Shown here: positions 52,125 through 60,586 of the stretch, piece after piece
How positions within the stretch are numbered: the first letter of the stretch is position 1
Layout: each line of letters starts with the position of its first letter
Origin: SM23-73-3 sp964580215
Lineage (GTDB): Bacteria; Zixibacteria; MSB-5A5; SM1-73
Length of the DNA: 64,000 bases
Direction of reading: 5' to 3'
Assembly: GCA_964580215.1 (NCBI GenBank)
Contig: CAZOJT010000001.1
Coordinates: forward strand, 186,001-250,000
The notes under the pieces: model-generated
Told to the model about the DNA's origin: nothing
The model's input: the letters and a program-made list of their open reading frames with translations, nothing else
Database searches by the model: none
Program-made: the position numbers and the translations under genes

Positions 52125-53056
52125 AGGTTAAAATCCAGTGTTAAATTTTGTTTATTGGCTAATAGTTGTCTATGTGTTAATCTATCACAATAAAAACTGC
52201 CTTTTCTTCTTATTTTTTCTATATCGTTACTCAAAAATTCTTCTTTCGTCAAATTGTTTTGGGTTGGGAAAAATCCGATGTTAAATTTTTTATAATATCT
52301 GCTGTGCTTATTGTACGCTCTCTTTTTGTTATTAAATCTTTCAATAATATCAATAAGATTTTCTACGCATTCCTTTTGACCTTTTTGGCTATCGCTTAAT
52401 TCAATAAAACTTGAACGGCTAATACCCAATAAAACATCTGTTAATTGTAAAAAGTTTGAAAGTTCACATTTTGATTCATTTTCATCAGAGCTTAACACTG
52501 TTATGTTTTCTGTATCAATTTCATGAGAAAGATTTGAGTTAAAAAAATTAAAGTTAAGCCAACGAATTCCTTTCTGTCTATCTTTATCGTACCTCCCATT
52601 ATCTAGAAAAATATGAATTATTTTGTCCAGATTAAACCATCTGATTGCGGATTTTAATCCTATCTCAAAAAATCTCAAATATACATTTTTCTCGTAATCG
52701 TTCGGATTAGTCCAAAAATTTTTGAGATTATTTTTGTTAACCCCAAAACAATAAAATTTAATCTTGTTTTTCTCTAAAAACTCTATCGAAGAATTCAACC
52801 AATCCAAAGCTATTTTAGTCTTTGCTCCGTTTGGTGATTGAGAATGTTGGTTTAACTCATTAAAATGTATTTCTCGTTTCTCTTTGTTATGATTTTTCTT
52901 AATATTTTTTAGTTTATTCAAAACTTCTCCACCTGTCTTGTTTTGCACAAATAAAAATCCGTGATATAAAAAGTTCGATTTTTGACAGTAAGATTCATCA
53001 TGGAATAATACATATTTTGAAGTTTTGTCGATTTCTAACCCAAATAGGTCTTTCAT
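52115..53056 (-). CDS. DUF3800-type protein inside the type III R-M operon
   Basis: 313 residues. The pattern FHDESYC...LYHGFLFV near the N-terminus, a second acidic strand IIHIFLDNGRYDKD, and a late CELSNFLQLTDVLLG match the DUF3800 family, which is predicted to have an RNase H-like acidic active site (Asp, Glu, Asp). DUF3800 proteins are frequent in defence loci; their function is not established. It lies six bases after mod and overlaps res by ten bases, so it is co-translated with the restriction enzyme. It may be an added nuclease or a regulator; this is inference from position. Confidence 0.75.
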   Translation of the reverse strand: MKDLFGLEIDKTSKYVLFHDESYCQKSNFLYHGFLFVQNKTGGEVLNKLKNIKKNHNKEKREIHFNELNQHSQSPNGAKTKIALDWLNSSIEFLEKNKIKFYCFGVNKNNLKNFWTNPNDYEKNVYLRFFEIGLKSAIRWFNLDKIIHIFLDNGRYDKDRQKGIRWLNFNFFNSNLSHEIDTENITVLSSDENESKCELSNFLQLTDVLLGISRSSFIELSDSQKGQKECVENLIDIIERFNNKKRAYNKHSRYYKKFNIGFFPTQNNLTKEEFLSNDIEKIRRKGSFYCDRLTHRQLLANKQNLTLDFNLCN

Positions 53057-53062
53057 AGAAAG

Positions 53063-54739
53063 TTACTTAAAAATTCTCCTATACACTCTTAAAATCGCTT
53101 CCGGTATTGGTGACAATTGAACCTTTTGCTTCACATCAGAAAATTCATCGTCAAAAGTTTCATCGCCTAAAGAAAAAACATAAACGCTGAATCTACCTTT
53201 GATGTCCTTAATTTTCTTTTTGAATTCTGCAATTGCGGTCTGGTCCCAAATAATGCCGGTGTAAAGGTTAGAATTTTTGAAAAGTTTGAATTTGTTATTA
53301 TCTATTACTAACTCGAAAGTTCCTTCTTTCACGCAAAGCATTTCTGTTGCCTGCTCGGTTAGTTTTATTTTATTTTTGTCTGTTGGCTCGGCGTCAACAA
53401 AATCCGTTGTAAAATATTTTAAATTACCGCCAAGGCCAGCATATCTTTTTTTATCTATAAGTCCCTCATAGCTTTTTACAACTTTACTAAGTCTTGGGTA
53501 GCACATATCCGTTGCTATCTTTACTCCATCTCCATTATTGTCTTCATTATTGGTACATAAAATAAATCTCCTATTACCTCCGTCTTCTTTGTTGAGTTCT
53601 AAAACAGCATGGCCAGTTGTACCGGAGCCAGCAAAAAAATCTAAAATCACCGCATTACTTTTATCGTGTATTACAGCCTTTATACAGTCCTCAACGGCAT
53701 AAAGGGATTTTGGGAATGGGAATCGATTAGGGATGATATTATTTAATAATTTTGAACCATAGATATTAGCATAATACCTTTTGTCATCCCAGACGGTTCT
53801 ATATGTAAATTTAGATTTTCGACGCTCGATCACATATTCATCGTCATTTTTTTTCACAAACAATTGATTGATGTTTTGTTCCGCGCTTGATCGGCTATAC
53901 ACCCACTTCCTTTCAATGCCATGTTTATCTACCGGATAGATAAAAATCGTACCGTCTTTTTGCAAAACATTGGCAGATTTCGGGTGAAAATTTTCTGGGC
54001 AAACATTTCCGAATCCAATTATTTCTTCACCTTTAATTATGATTGGGTAAAAACAATTTTTTGCCAGCTTTCTGGCCGAAGTCCCTCCCCAATCTCTTAA
54101 TGGCGAGATCAAGTCTCTGTCTCTCGAAGTAGTGCCAATAAATTTACCATTTTTTGGATAAACGAAATACGCAAATTCGTGTGTGTATGAAAAATTTTTT
54201 CCTTGGACACCAGCAGGGTTGTGTATTATTACAACACCAACAATCTCATAATTGGGGAATAATTCTTGTAGCAACAAAGAGAGGGTAGCGTGTTCATTTT
54301 CGTCAATAGTACAGATTAATACCCCGCTACTTTTTAACAGATTTTTTGCCAATTTTAACCGATGTTCCATAAATGCGAGCCATTTACTATGACGCCATGC
54401 ATCGTTAATATCCACGTAAGCATTATTATATTTCCAATCTTTCGCACCCGTGTTATACGGCGGATCAATGTAGATAACATCAACTTTTTTGGCGTGGGTG
54501 TAATTCAAAACAGAAAGCGCGTGGTAATTGTCGCCTTCAATAAGTAGATTTATCGGCTTTTCCTTGTCGGTTGTTATTTCTCTGTTTTTCACCTCTTTTA
54601 GTACTGGCAATTTTTCCTTGCAAATCTCAACTACTTCTTCGGGCTTTTCTTCCCAAACCAAGCCGTATTTTTTTCGCTTCTTTAATTCCTTCTTAAGCCG
54701 GTCGATTTCTTTTTGAAGTTTCACTATCTCTTCTTGCAT
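53063..54739 (-). CDS. mod: Type III DNA methyltransferase, Mod subunit
   Basis: A 558-residue N6-adenine methyltransferase that also supplies sequence recognition to Res. An N-terminal coiled coil (EEIVKLQKEIDRLKKELKKR) comes first. Catalytic motif IV DVIYIDPPYNTG (about 92-103) precedes motif I ILDFFAGSGTTGHAVLELN (about 366-384), the beta-class order. The target recognition region lies between (about 175-340). The ATG at 54739 follows AAAGGA, 24 bases after the 3' end of tRNA-Ser on the same strand. The gene is A+T-rich and probably acquired with DUF3800 and res. Confidence 0.93.
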   Translation of the reverse strand: MQEEIVKLQKEIDRLKKELKKRKKYGLVWEEKPEEVVEICKEKLPVLKEVKNREITTDKEKPINLLIEGDNYHALSVLNYTHAKKVDVIYIDPPYNTGAKDWKYNNAYVDINDAWRHSKWLAFMEHRLKLAKNLLKSSGVLICTIDENEHATLSLLLQELFPNYEIVGVVIIHNPAGVQGKNFSYTHEFAYFVYPKNGKFIGTTSRDRDLISPLRDWGGTSARKLAKNCFYPIIIKGEEIIGFGNVCPENFHPKSANVLQKDGTIFIYPVDKHGIERKWVYSRSSAEQNINQLFVKKNDDEYVIERRKSKFTYRTVWDDKRYYANIYGSKLLNNIIPNRFPFPKSLYAVEDCIKAVIHDKSNAVILDFFAGSGTTGHAVLELNKEDGGNRRFILCTNNEDNNGDGVKIATDMCYPRLSKVVKSYEGLIDKKRYAGLGGNLKYFTTDFVDAEPTDKNKIKLTEQATEMLCVKEGTFELVIDNNKFKLFKNSNLYTGIIWDQTAIAEFKKKIKDIKGRFSVYVFSLGDETFDDEFSDVKQKVQLSPIPEAILRVYRRIFK

Positions 54740-54763
54740 ATTTCCTTTAATTGCTGATAATTA

Positions 54764-54850
54764 TGGCGGAGGGTGCAGGATTCGAACCCGCAAGGCCTTG
54801 CGGCCGGTGGATTTCAAGTCCACTGCCTTACCGGTTAGGACTAACCCTCC
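54764..54850 (-). tRNA. tRNA-Ser (anticodon UGA)
   Basis: 87 nt on the minus strand. Acceptor GGAGGGT (54850-54844) pairs with ACCCTCC, followed by G and encoded CCA. Anticodon stem GTGGA/TCCAC encloses loop CTTGAAA (UGA). The long variable arm CGGCCGCAAGGCC is the class II feature of serine tRNAs, and the T-arm has GGTTCGAATCC. It lies between the type III operon and a decayed integrase gene. Confidence 0.96.
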
Positions 54851-54862
54851 GTATATTGTCTT

Positions 54863-55901
54863 TCAAGAACTTGCGTCCTCTACCTCTTTTATACGAGTTG
54901 CCCCTGTGACCAGATTGTAACCATCAAAGAACCTCAGGGAATTAACTGCATGCCTTTTATGATCAGGAGAGAGGTGTGTATATCTCAGGGTCATATTGAT
55001 TGTTTTGTGTCCCAGCCGATCTTTAACAGTCGTAAGGTCGACTCCCGACATCACCAGGTGCAATGCAAAAGTATGCCTAAGATCGTGGAAACGGAAATCG
55101 TTAATCTTGGCTCTTTTTGCGGCGTTTCTAAAGGAAGTTCTTGTGGAAATATAGCGTGCCCTATCTTCTTTGACAAAGACGTAGGGTAATTTAAACTTTT
55201 TGCTTCTCAGCGTGAGCATCGGCTGATCGTTTATCGGAATCTCTCTCATCTCGTTGTTCCTGGAGTTTCTGACGAAGATAATCCCCTGCTCGAAATCAAT
55301 GTCTTCCCACTTCAGTTTCAGAATCTCGTTTTTCCTCATGCCAGTAAAAAGCGCCGTCAAAATTATAGGCTTCAGATGATCGGCAGAGCATTCATAGAGT
55401 TTCTCTATCTCTTTTTTGGTCACATATCGCGCTCTTTCGTTATTTTCGGTCAATAAGCTGACTTTCTTTGCAGGATTTGTTTCAATCATCTCCCAGTCCA
55501 CTGCCTTCATCAACATATGCTTCAAACAAGCCAGTTCCTGGCTCACCGTAGCAGGGCTCCCACTTTTTCTTCTTTCTGTCTTATAGCTCTCAATTAAGTG
55601 CGGGTTGATCTCATGTAGATATTTCCCCGCTAATACCTGGAAAGCCATTTAAGGCTTTTCCCATCCCTCTCCCATGAGCGCTTGTTGGTCTTTGCGTAAC
55701 TCAAATACCGCTCGACCAAGGTCTCGAACCTACCTTCGCTCTTTTCCTTACATCAAGGTATTTGTTTTCGACGACCGCAGTCTTAAGTTTGTTCAGCACT
55801 CTCTCTGCCAGCTTTTTGCCCGGACCGATTTTTTGCCTTACTCGCCTACCATAAGCAAGAAAATCTATGTATCAGTTTTTTCCTCTTTGATAAACTCCCA
55901 T
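54863..55901 (-). pseudogene. Tyrosine recombinase (integrase), degraded by a TGA codon and two frameshifts
   Basis: Catalytic domain intact in the last 261 codons: Arg in TGMRKNEILKLKWED, His-x-x-Arg in FHDLRHTFALHL, LGHKTINMTLRYTHL with the nucleophile Tyr. The N-terminal arm can be traced upstream: MGVYQRGKN, then TGA where relatives have Trp, then YIDFLAYGRRVRQKIGPGKK, KLAERVLNKLKTAVVENKYL. A shift near 55735 leads into RFETLVERYLSYAKTNKRSW, and a second shift near 55630 into VLAGKYLHEINPHLIES. The gene ends 13 bases from the 5' side of tRNA-Ser, its likely attachment neighbour. A product from an internal start is possible but would lack the arm-binding domain. Confidence 0.85.
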
Positions 55902-55935
55902 GGTAATCAGAAATCTACAATCATTTTTCTTAGTG

Positions 55936-56142
55936 TCAAGCGCTTTCTTCGGAGGCTACCTTCCGTTTCTCTATCCATTTGTCAATCTCGTCCAAATCGA
56001 AAAGGACGCGCCGTCCCATCTTGATGTATGGTATGCGGTGCTGACTCGCCCATGAGTCAACGGTATAGATGCTCAGGCGCAGGTATTCTGCAAGCTCCTT
56101 CTTATTAATAAGTCTCTTCTTTATCCTCATCGTCTTCTTCAA
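55936..56142 (-). CDS. Excisionase-like helix-turn-helix protein
   Basis: A 68-residue (TTG start) or 64-residue (ATG 56130) DNA-binding protein. KRLINKKELAEYLRLSIYTVDSWASQHRIPYIKMGRRVLFDLDEIDKWIEKRK is the standard MerR/AlpA-like excisionase-type fold: winged HTH followed by a basic strand and terminal helix. It lies directly upstream of the integrase pseudogene on the same strand, the usual xis-int order, and probably directed excision of the element before it decayed. Confidence 0.85.
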   Translation of the reverse strand: MKKTMRIKKRLINKKELAEYLRLSIYTVDSWASQHRIPYIKMGRRVLFDLDEIDKWIEKRKVASEESA

Positions 56143-56154
56143 TGCCAGGGTACA

Positions 56155-56508
56155 TTAAATCATCCTTACCCTCTCGTTGTTTTCCCGCTCCGGCTGGAGC
56201 CTATCCCAGGTTTCCGGATCGAAATTCTCAGGATGGTCGTTCCATGTCCCGTCATAATAGCCTCTGCTTTTTAGATCTTCAAATTCGTACTTGCATCTTT
56301 TTATTGATTCTGCTTCATCTTTTTCGTGCCAGACCTGAAAGTTATCACAAGAAAGGCACCGGGCAAACGTCACCTTCTTGCCGCTCTCAGGACAATCAAT
56401 GTCGTCTACCCACGCGTGCCGCGGTCTCATAAGGAATCCTCCTGATCCGGGTAAATATCTGGGTCTGTACAAATAGCTATACTTTGATAAGTGCCAGTCA
56501 AACTTCAT
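56155..56508 (-). CDS. Hypothetical Cys-rich protein of the integrated element
   Basis: 117 residues; family not recognised. Four Cys (in DIDCPESG, FARCLSCDNF and KRCKYEF) with a central WHEKD suggest a zinc-ribbon-like fold. The C-terminal half is acidic and aromatic (GYYDGTWNDHPENFDPETW). Thirteen bases separate it from the excisionase-like gene, so the three genes may form an operon. Confidence 0.5.
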   Translation of the reverse strand: MKFDWHLSKYSYLYRPRYLPGSGGFLMRPRHAWVDDIDCPESGKKVTFARCLSCDNFQVWHEKDEAESIKRCKYEFEDLKSRGYYDGTWNDHPENFDPETWDRLQPERENNERVRMI

Positions 56509-56754
56509 ACAAAATCCGGACTTTCTGACTTTAGTGTCATCTGTTTATTACTCTTCTTTTGTCTATACTCATATTTCCTTGAAATCCCCAGTTCTATCCA
56601 GGGAACTGGTTATTTGTCGGCCAAGCGTGTCAAGATGACAGCGCTTCTGCCGACAAACAATGAATTGAAATTCAACACAGCCTCCCTCTTTCTTTATCCT
56701 GCGAGTTGCATGGCTAACCAATATCACAGCTAAGTGTCGTGTGGGAACCGTTAC

Positions 56755-56978
56755 ACTGTAGCTGCCCTTTTTTGCTTTTGCTCTTCTCCTTCCTTCCTTT
56801 CTCTTCTTCTTTTTTCCTCCTCCTCTTTTTTCTCTTTTTTCTCTTCTTCCTCTGCTTTCTCTTCTTTCTCTTCTTTCTCTCTTCCCTTTCCTCACACTTT
56901 CTTTTTTCACTCTTTTTGCTCTTTCGCTTTCTCCTCGTCTTACCACCACTTACTCTCCTTACTCTTCTTCAATCATAG
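56755..56978. other. Extreme polypyrimidine tract (about 200 bases)
   Basis: From about 56762 to 56975 the plus strand is almost entirely C and T (TTCTCCTTCC, CTTCTTCTTTTTTCC, CTCTTCTTTCTCTTC), broken by rare purines. Read on the minus strand it would encode a Lys/Arg/Glu-only peptide without credible function, so I treat it as non-coding low complexity. The remainder of 56509-57079 has no gene. Confidence 0.7.
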
Positions 56979-57079
56979 ATTGATGTAACTCTTCAGGAGA
57001 TCAAACTTAATATGATCTGCTCTGTCGGAGTTCTCAACCTGACTGCCATCACTCTGTAGTTTTTTGAAGACCTTGTTCT

Positions 57080-57264
57080 TCACTCTTTCAAGTTGTTCCT
57101 TGTTAACGGCCAGTAATACTTCTCGAATTTCTTTGCCACATCCAAAGTAAGATCAAGTTTCTTCTCCACTTCCAGAGGCAAATCCTTAACGAAATAGGTT
57201 GCACACTTAAGGGAGTTGGTCTTCAGAATCTGCAGATCGCGAAGATTTGGATAGTTAAATGGGT
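57080..57264 (-). pseudogene. C-terminal fragment of the OB-fold-like gene family (third copy)
   Basis: The frame reads GKNRDPFNYPNLRDLQILK, SLKCATYFVKDLPLEVEKK, LDLTLDVAKKFEKYYWPL and stops at 57080. It is clearly homologous to the C-terminal half of the gene at 57588-58043 (NPFNYPSPRDFQMKK, LKCATYIVKDIPLEVDKK) but lacks the N-terminal domain. It begins exactly where the 65-residue ORF ends, suggesting a recombination scar. Confidence 0.7.
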
Positions 57265-57266
57265 CT

Positions 57267-57464
57267 CTATTTTTTCCTTAAAGAGTTTGCATAAGCCGTC
57301 GCTTCCTCTTTGATTCCAAAAACTCTATGATCCCATATCTGGTATTCTTCACCCAGAATTAGAGCCAAAGATTTGTCTGAAACGGGTTCATAGATGTGAA
57401 CTGAATATTTCCCATCTATAGTTCTATTTATCTTGATATAGCGCTCCTTAATCAGACAAATCAC
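57267..57464 (-). CDS. Small hypothetical protein
   Basis: 65 codons from GTG 57464. The C-terminal 50 residues (GKYSVHIYEPVSDKSLALIL, EYQIWDHRVFGIKEEATAYA) have the composition and periodicity of a real small phage-type protein. The N-terminus is unclear, and a short peptide (MDLNKDEFLKKIKGDLSD) is encoded just upstream and overlaps it. Function unknown. Confidence 0.45.
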   Translation of the reverse strand: MICLIKERYIKINRTIDGKYSVHIYEPVSDKSLALILGEEYQIWDHRVFGIKEEATAYANSLRKK

Positions 57465-57587
57465 CTTTGATCTTTTTCAAAAACTCATCCTTGTTCAAAT
57501 CCATCTTCCTGATCTTATCTGTATTTTTGAGCACATGAGGATGCTAATCACAGGGGATGAAGACACAACTTCTTGGATTTAGCGCTC

Positions 57588-58043
57588 TCAGAACTCTCCA
57601 TCAAAGTTTCCTGGATCAACAGATTTCTTAAGTGCAGGTTCTTCCTCAGCCGGTGTTATTGTGAGATACTTCTCCAATTTCTTTGCCACATCCAAAGTGA
57701 CATCAAGTTTTTTATCCACCTCAAGGGGGATGTCCTTGACTATATAGGTTGCACATTTCAGGCAACTTGTCTTCTTCATCTGGAAGTCACGTGGACTTGG
57801 GTAGTTAAACGGGTTCTTATTTCCGTCATTTCCTGGCTTGTAATCCAGGTCGGGCTCTATTTCTGATATATTCAGATACCTGCCGGATTTTTTGAAATCG
57901 AAGCTTACCGGCATTCCTTCGTTCAATGTTTCAAAATATTTTTTGTCCCAAAGCGAATACTTGGCTCCGTTTATCTGTAAGGTAAGATATTCCCTTCCAT
58001 CCTGGAGTTTGTTGGGATAAATCCTCTCAATAATTCCTTTCAT
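57588..58043 (-). CDS. OB-fold-like small protein, copy 1 of a local family
   Basis: 151 residues. The N-terminal half (MKGIIERIYPNKLQDGREYL, KYSLWDKKYFETLNEGMPVS, FDFKKSGRYLNISEIE) has the five-strand pattern of a nucleic-acid-binding OB fold. The C-terminal half (DFQMKKTSCLKCATYIVKDI, LDVTLDVAKKLEKYLT) resembles the helical tail seen in phage and plasmid proteins of this kind. It is paralogous to 58081-58455 and to the fragment at 57080-57264. The ATG follows AGAGGTGG. Likely part of the integrated element; a single-strand-binding role is only a guess. Confidence 0.65.
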   Translation of the reverse strand: MKGIIERIYPNKLQDGREYLTLQINGAKYSLWDKKYFETLNEGMPVSFDFKKSGRYLNISEIEPDLDYKPGNDGNKNPFNYPSPRDFQMKKTSCLKCATYIVKDIPLEVDKKLDVTLDVAKKLEKYLTITPAEEEPALKKSVDPGNFDGEF

Positions 58044-58080
58044 AAATTACCACCTCTTTCCCTTTTCAACAAAGGAGCGT

Positions 58081-58455
58081 CTATTCAAAAACATGTTTCT
58101 CCAACTCCTTCGCGATTTTGATAACAATTTTGCATTTCTGCTCTGGTTTTATGGATGCCCTCACTACAAGCTCACAAGCTGACCTTATGCAACTCATCTT
58201 AATTATCTGCCGTGACTTTCTCTCCTGAAAGTCCAAAGCCTCGCTTTCCGGAAGTTTTCTGATCTTTGTGATGTTCCTGAAGTCGCCCTTCTGCACCCAC
58301 TCGAACTCAACCGAGTCTCCTTCGTTTAATGGCTCCCTGGATTTCTCATCCCAAAGCGAATACCTCTGTCCATCGATGCACAAGACCCAATACTTCTCAC
58401 CTTTTCGATTTTTGTTTTCCCATATCTTCTGAATAATCCCTTTCATTTGTCTCAT
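58081..58455 (-). CDS. OB-fold-like small protein, copy 2 of a local family
   Basis: 124 residues from ATG 58455 (AGGAAAG upstream); a longer frame to 58527 adds an unlikely hydrophobic stretch. MKGIIQKIWENKNRKGEKYW, RYSLWDEKSREPLNEGDSVE, FEWVQKGDFRNITKI parallels copy 1 strand by strand, and the tail KMSCIRSACELVVRASIKPE...IAKELEKHVFE parallels its C-terminus. The two genes are 37 bases apart on the same strand, a tandem duplication. Confidence 0.65.
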   Translation of the reverse strand: MRQMKGIIQKIWENKNRKGEKYWVLCIDGQRYSLWDEKSREPLNEGDSVEFEWVQKGDFRNITKIRKLPESEALDFQERKSRQIIKMSCIRSACELVVRASIKPEQKCKIVIKIAKELEKHVFE

Positions 58456-58681
58456 GTTTTCTTTCCTGCCTGGCCAGCAAACAAACCCGAATATAAGGGT
58501 AGTCTTAGCCCCAGCCAAGGCAGCCAATAAACCTTTTGTCTATTCTTAGGTATCGAGTTCCCACTGGGAGGTCGCAGTCTTTGTTTTCTTGCTTGCTTTG
58601 CTGCAGTCTTGAAGGAGCTTATTTCTTCACGTTCACTTGCTTGTTTGCCTTCTACTTACTCCTCGGCCTTTGTCGGAGAAC

Positions 58682-59134
58682 CTAATTAGATAGTGATTTG
58701 TTCAGGTCTTTTCTTTGAAGGAGAGAGGAGAGTAAATCAGTCTTGAAAATGGTGGTGAGGGCATGATAAAGGCTAAGATAAACGTTCTCGTTTAAATAGA
58801 ACTCACTGAGTTGAATTCGTGTTAACCTGTGGTGAAACTGGGTGGAATTGTCAACCGGCCGGAAAACCTTCCTCTCGGTAAAGATACCAAGCTTGGCCAT
58901 TCTTTTGAGTTGCCTTCTAACACCCCAGTAGTTCTCAGAGATGCCGGCTTTGCTCAGTTGGTTGAGATACCATTTAACTGATGGGTTGTTGTTGATCAAA
59001 TCTTTATTTTTCAGGAGAATGTAATTCTTGATCGCAAATAAGGCCAAAAAGGGTCTCAATTTTGATTTTTTAGGATCTAAGAAAATCAAAAGCCTTCTGA
59101 CCTGAGTCTCATAATCCTCTTTATCCAGTTTCAT
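58682..59134 (-). CDS. Hypothetical protein with possible winged-helix segment
   Basis: 150 residues from ATG 59134 (a TTG at 59164 is also in frame). Not recognised. The middle, NPSVKWYLNQLSKAGISENYWGVRRQLKRMAKLGIFTERKVFRP, looks like a winged helix with a basic recognition helix. The rest is helical and hydrophobic-rich. Lies upstream of the OB-fold pair on the same strand. Confidence 0.5.
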   Translation of the reverse strand: MKLDKEDYETQVRRLLIFLDPKKSKLRPFLALFAIKNYILLKNKDLINNNPSVKWYLNQLSKAGISENYWGVRRQLKRMAKLGIFTERKVFRPVDNSTQFHHRLTRIQLSEFYLNENVYLSLYHALTTIFKTDLLSSLLQRKDLNKSLSN

Positions 59135-59164
59135 TTTGAAAACCTTTGACAGATTTTTTATCAA

Positions 59165-59600
59165 CGAAATTCTTGCGTTTTCGTGTCATGTTTTTCGTGG
59201 GTGTTCCTTTGAACTTTGCACACCAGAGGCCGTCTGGTGTTTGGACGGAGCAGATGCAATTGAGACATCTCAGACTACTTCTGTTCGGCTTTACCATTGA
59301 GGGTAATTTGCTCTAACTCTTTAAGAAGTTAATCGGGAGGAACTGCGGATTATGCCGATGAGAACCGGCAGAACCTTATTATTTTTTTAGAAAAGACTAT
59401 TGGAATTTTTGAATTTTATCCCAAGAAATAGAAAAAAGAGTCTAAAAATTCTGACCAACCTCACCAAAGGCGCTATATCCGCTTTCATAAAGGGATAATC
59501 GAAATTTAATGAAAGTCTTCTATACCTGCTGAACTTGGTGCAGAAGAAGTGCATCTTCAGCGATGAAAATCTTCCAATGGCGTACCGGGTTCTATCATTT
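59165..59600. other. 436-base gap without a recognised feature
   Basis: No gene, tRNA or repeat family identified. The composition is mixed, with an A+T-rich stretch at 59380-59450. Confidence 0.4.
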
Positions 59601-60116
59601 CTATTCTAATACCTTAATCCTCATCTTTCTCACTCCAAATTCACAAGCCTCTTCTCTCGTGGACAAACACAAATCTATCTTCTTTCCTCTTATTGCGTTA
59701 CCTGTATCCTGAGCCTTCCACCATCCCAGGCCATCAATCCAAATCCAGGCATTGAGAGGAATTACCGTTGGATCCACTGCAGCGGAAAAATAAGGTTTGG
59801 CCAAGGCACCCGTTGCAGTTAAACCTGAACATCTCCCTTCCCTGGGATCAACGGGCAGATAGGCGGTAGCCACATACTCTTCGTGGGCAAGGCGTCTCAA
59901 AAATTTCATCTCTCGCTCCTTATAACCAGCTAATTCTTTCTCAAGACTGTCTATTACCTCCCAGAGTTGATCGTGCAGGAAATTAGCCTCCGGAACAGAT
60001 TCTTGAACATCTTGTGAAGCAAAGAAGAGGAGAGTTAATATAGTTAACGTGATTGTTATTGGTATCCTTTTCTTTTTAGTTTTCATAAAAGTATTCATCC
60101 CCCATTGGCATTTCAC
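59601..60116 (-). CDS. 3D-domain protein (MltA/RlpA-like double-psi barrel), exported
   Basis: 171 residues. Membrane/signal segment (about 18-35, PITITLTILTLLFFAS), coiled coil (about 45-75, LWEVIDSLEKELAGYKEREM), then a 3D domain (about 80-170). ATAYLPVDPREGRCSGLTATG, AVDPTVIPLNAWIWIDGLGW and AQDTGNAIRGKKIDLCL carry the acidic residues that name the domain. Such domains occur in peptidoglycan-cleaving enzymes (Rpf/MltA/YuiC types), so wall cleavage is likely. Its start overlaps the stop of the GvpF/L-like gene (ATGA). Confidence 0.82.
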   Translation of the reverse strand: MKCQWGMNTFMKTKKKRIPITITLTILTLLFFASQDVQESVPEANFLHDQLWEVIDSLEKELAGYKEREMKFLRRLAHEEYVATAYLPVDPREGRCSGLTATGALAKPYFSAAVDPTVIPLNAWIWIDGLGWWKAQDTGNAIRGKKIDLCLSTREEACEFGVRKMRIKVLE

Positions 60117-60586
60117 TTCACCGATAAAAAATTATAAGGTGGCTTGGGTCCGGTGCACTCAAACTCTAATCCCTTGCTTCTGTAATCTTCTCCAAGTAAT
60201 TTGACCACCCTTGTGAAATTTTCGCTGTCTTCTTTACAAACCAAATAAGTAGAATTGAGAACCATAGCTTTTCCTATGGATTGTGCGGTATGGACCGTAT
60301 GGTTCACACCTGCGGACTTTTCCTGATTTGATTCTTTGGGAGGGATTTCATCTAATTTAGTTTCGCAAGCCTGTTTGCTCATCCATCCAAAGCTTTTTTG
60401 TTTATGTTCGTTTAGCTTTTTGTTTAACTCATCCTGGACTAATTGCTCTTCTTTTGCTCCAGGGTTGGTTTTAGATACACAATCCTTCATCTGCTTTAAA
60501 TCAACGTAGATTTTTACTTTCCATTCTTCTTTGTCACTTAATGCAGTGGAAAGTTGCGGAGAGCCTTCTTCTAGCTCTTTCATCAT
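60113..60586 (-). CDS. GvpF/GvpL-like protein, probably lacking the N-terminal domain
   Basis: 157 residues. DKEEWKVKIYVDLKQMKD and a C-terminal KAMVLNSTYLVCKEDSENF, DYRSKGLEFECTGPKPPYNF match the middle and end of gas-vesicle accessory proteins GvpF/GvpL (E-W-x-V-K-V, and the closing T-G-P-x-P-P-Y-x-F). Those proteins are usually about 230-270 residues; the first domain seems missing and cannot be found in the 185 bases upstream. The ATG follows GGGGGGAA. No gvpA-type structural gene is in the window; the adjacent ArsA-type ATPase hints at a larger cluster. Confidence 0.65.
   Translation of the reverse strand: MMKELEEGSPQLSTALSDKEEWKVKIYVDLKQMKDCVSKTNPGAKEEQLVQDELNKKLNEHKQKSFGWMSKQACETKLDEIPPKESNQEKSAGVNHTVHTAQSIGKAMVLNSTYLVCKEDSENFTRVVKLLGEDYRSKGLEFECTGPKPPYNFLSVK

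Noticed and set aside
54764..54850. tRNA as a suppressor or non-serine isoacceptor
   Set aside because: Loop CTTGAAA gives anticodon UGA and the long variable arm is that of serine tRNA.
56569..56949. 126-codon Lys/Arg/Glu-rich open frame on the minus strand
   Set aside because: It is simply the translation of the polypyrimidine tract; composition alone explains the long frame.
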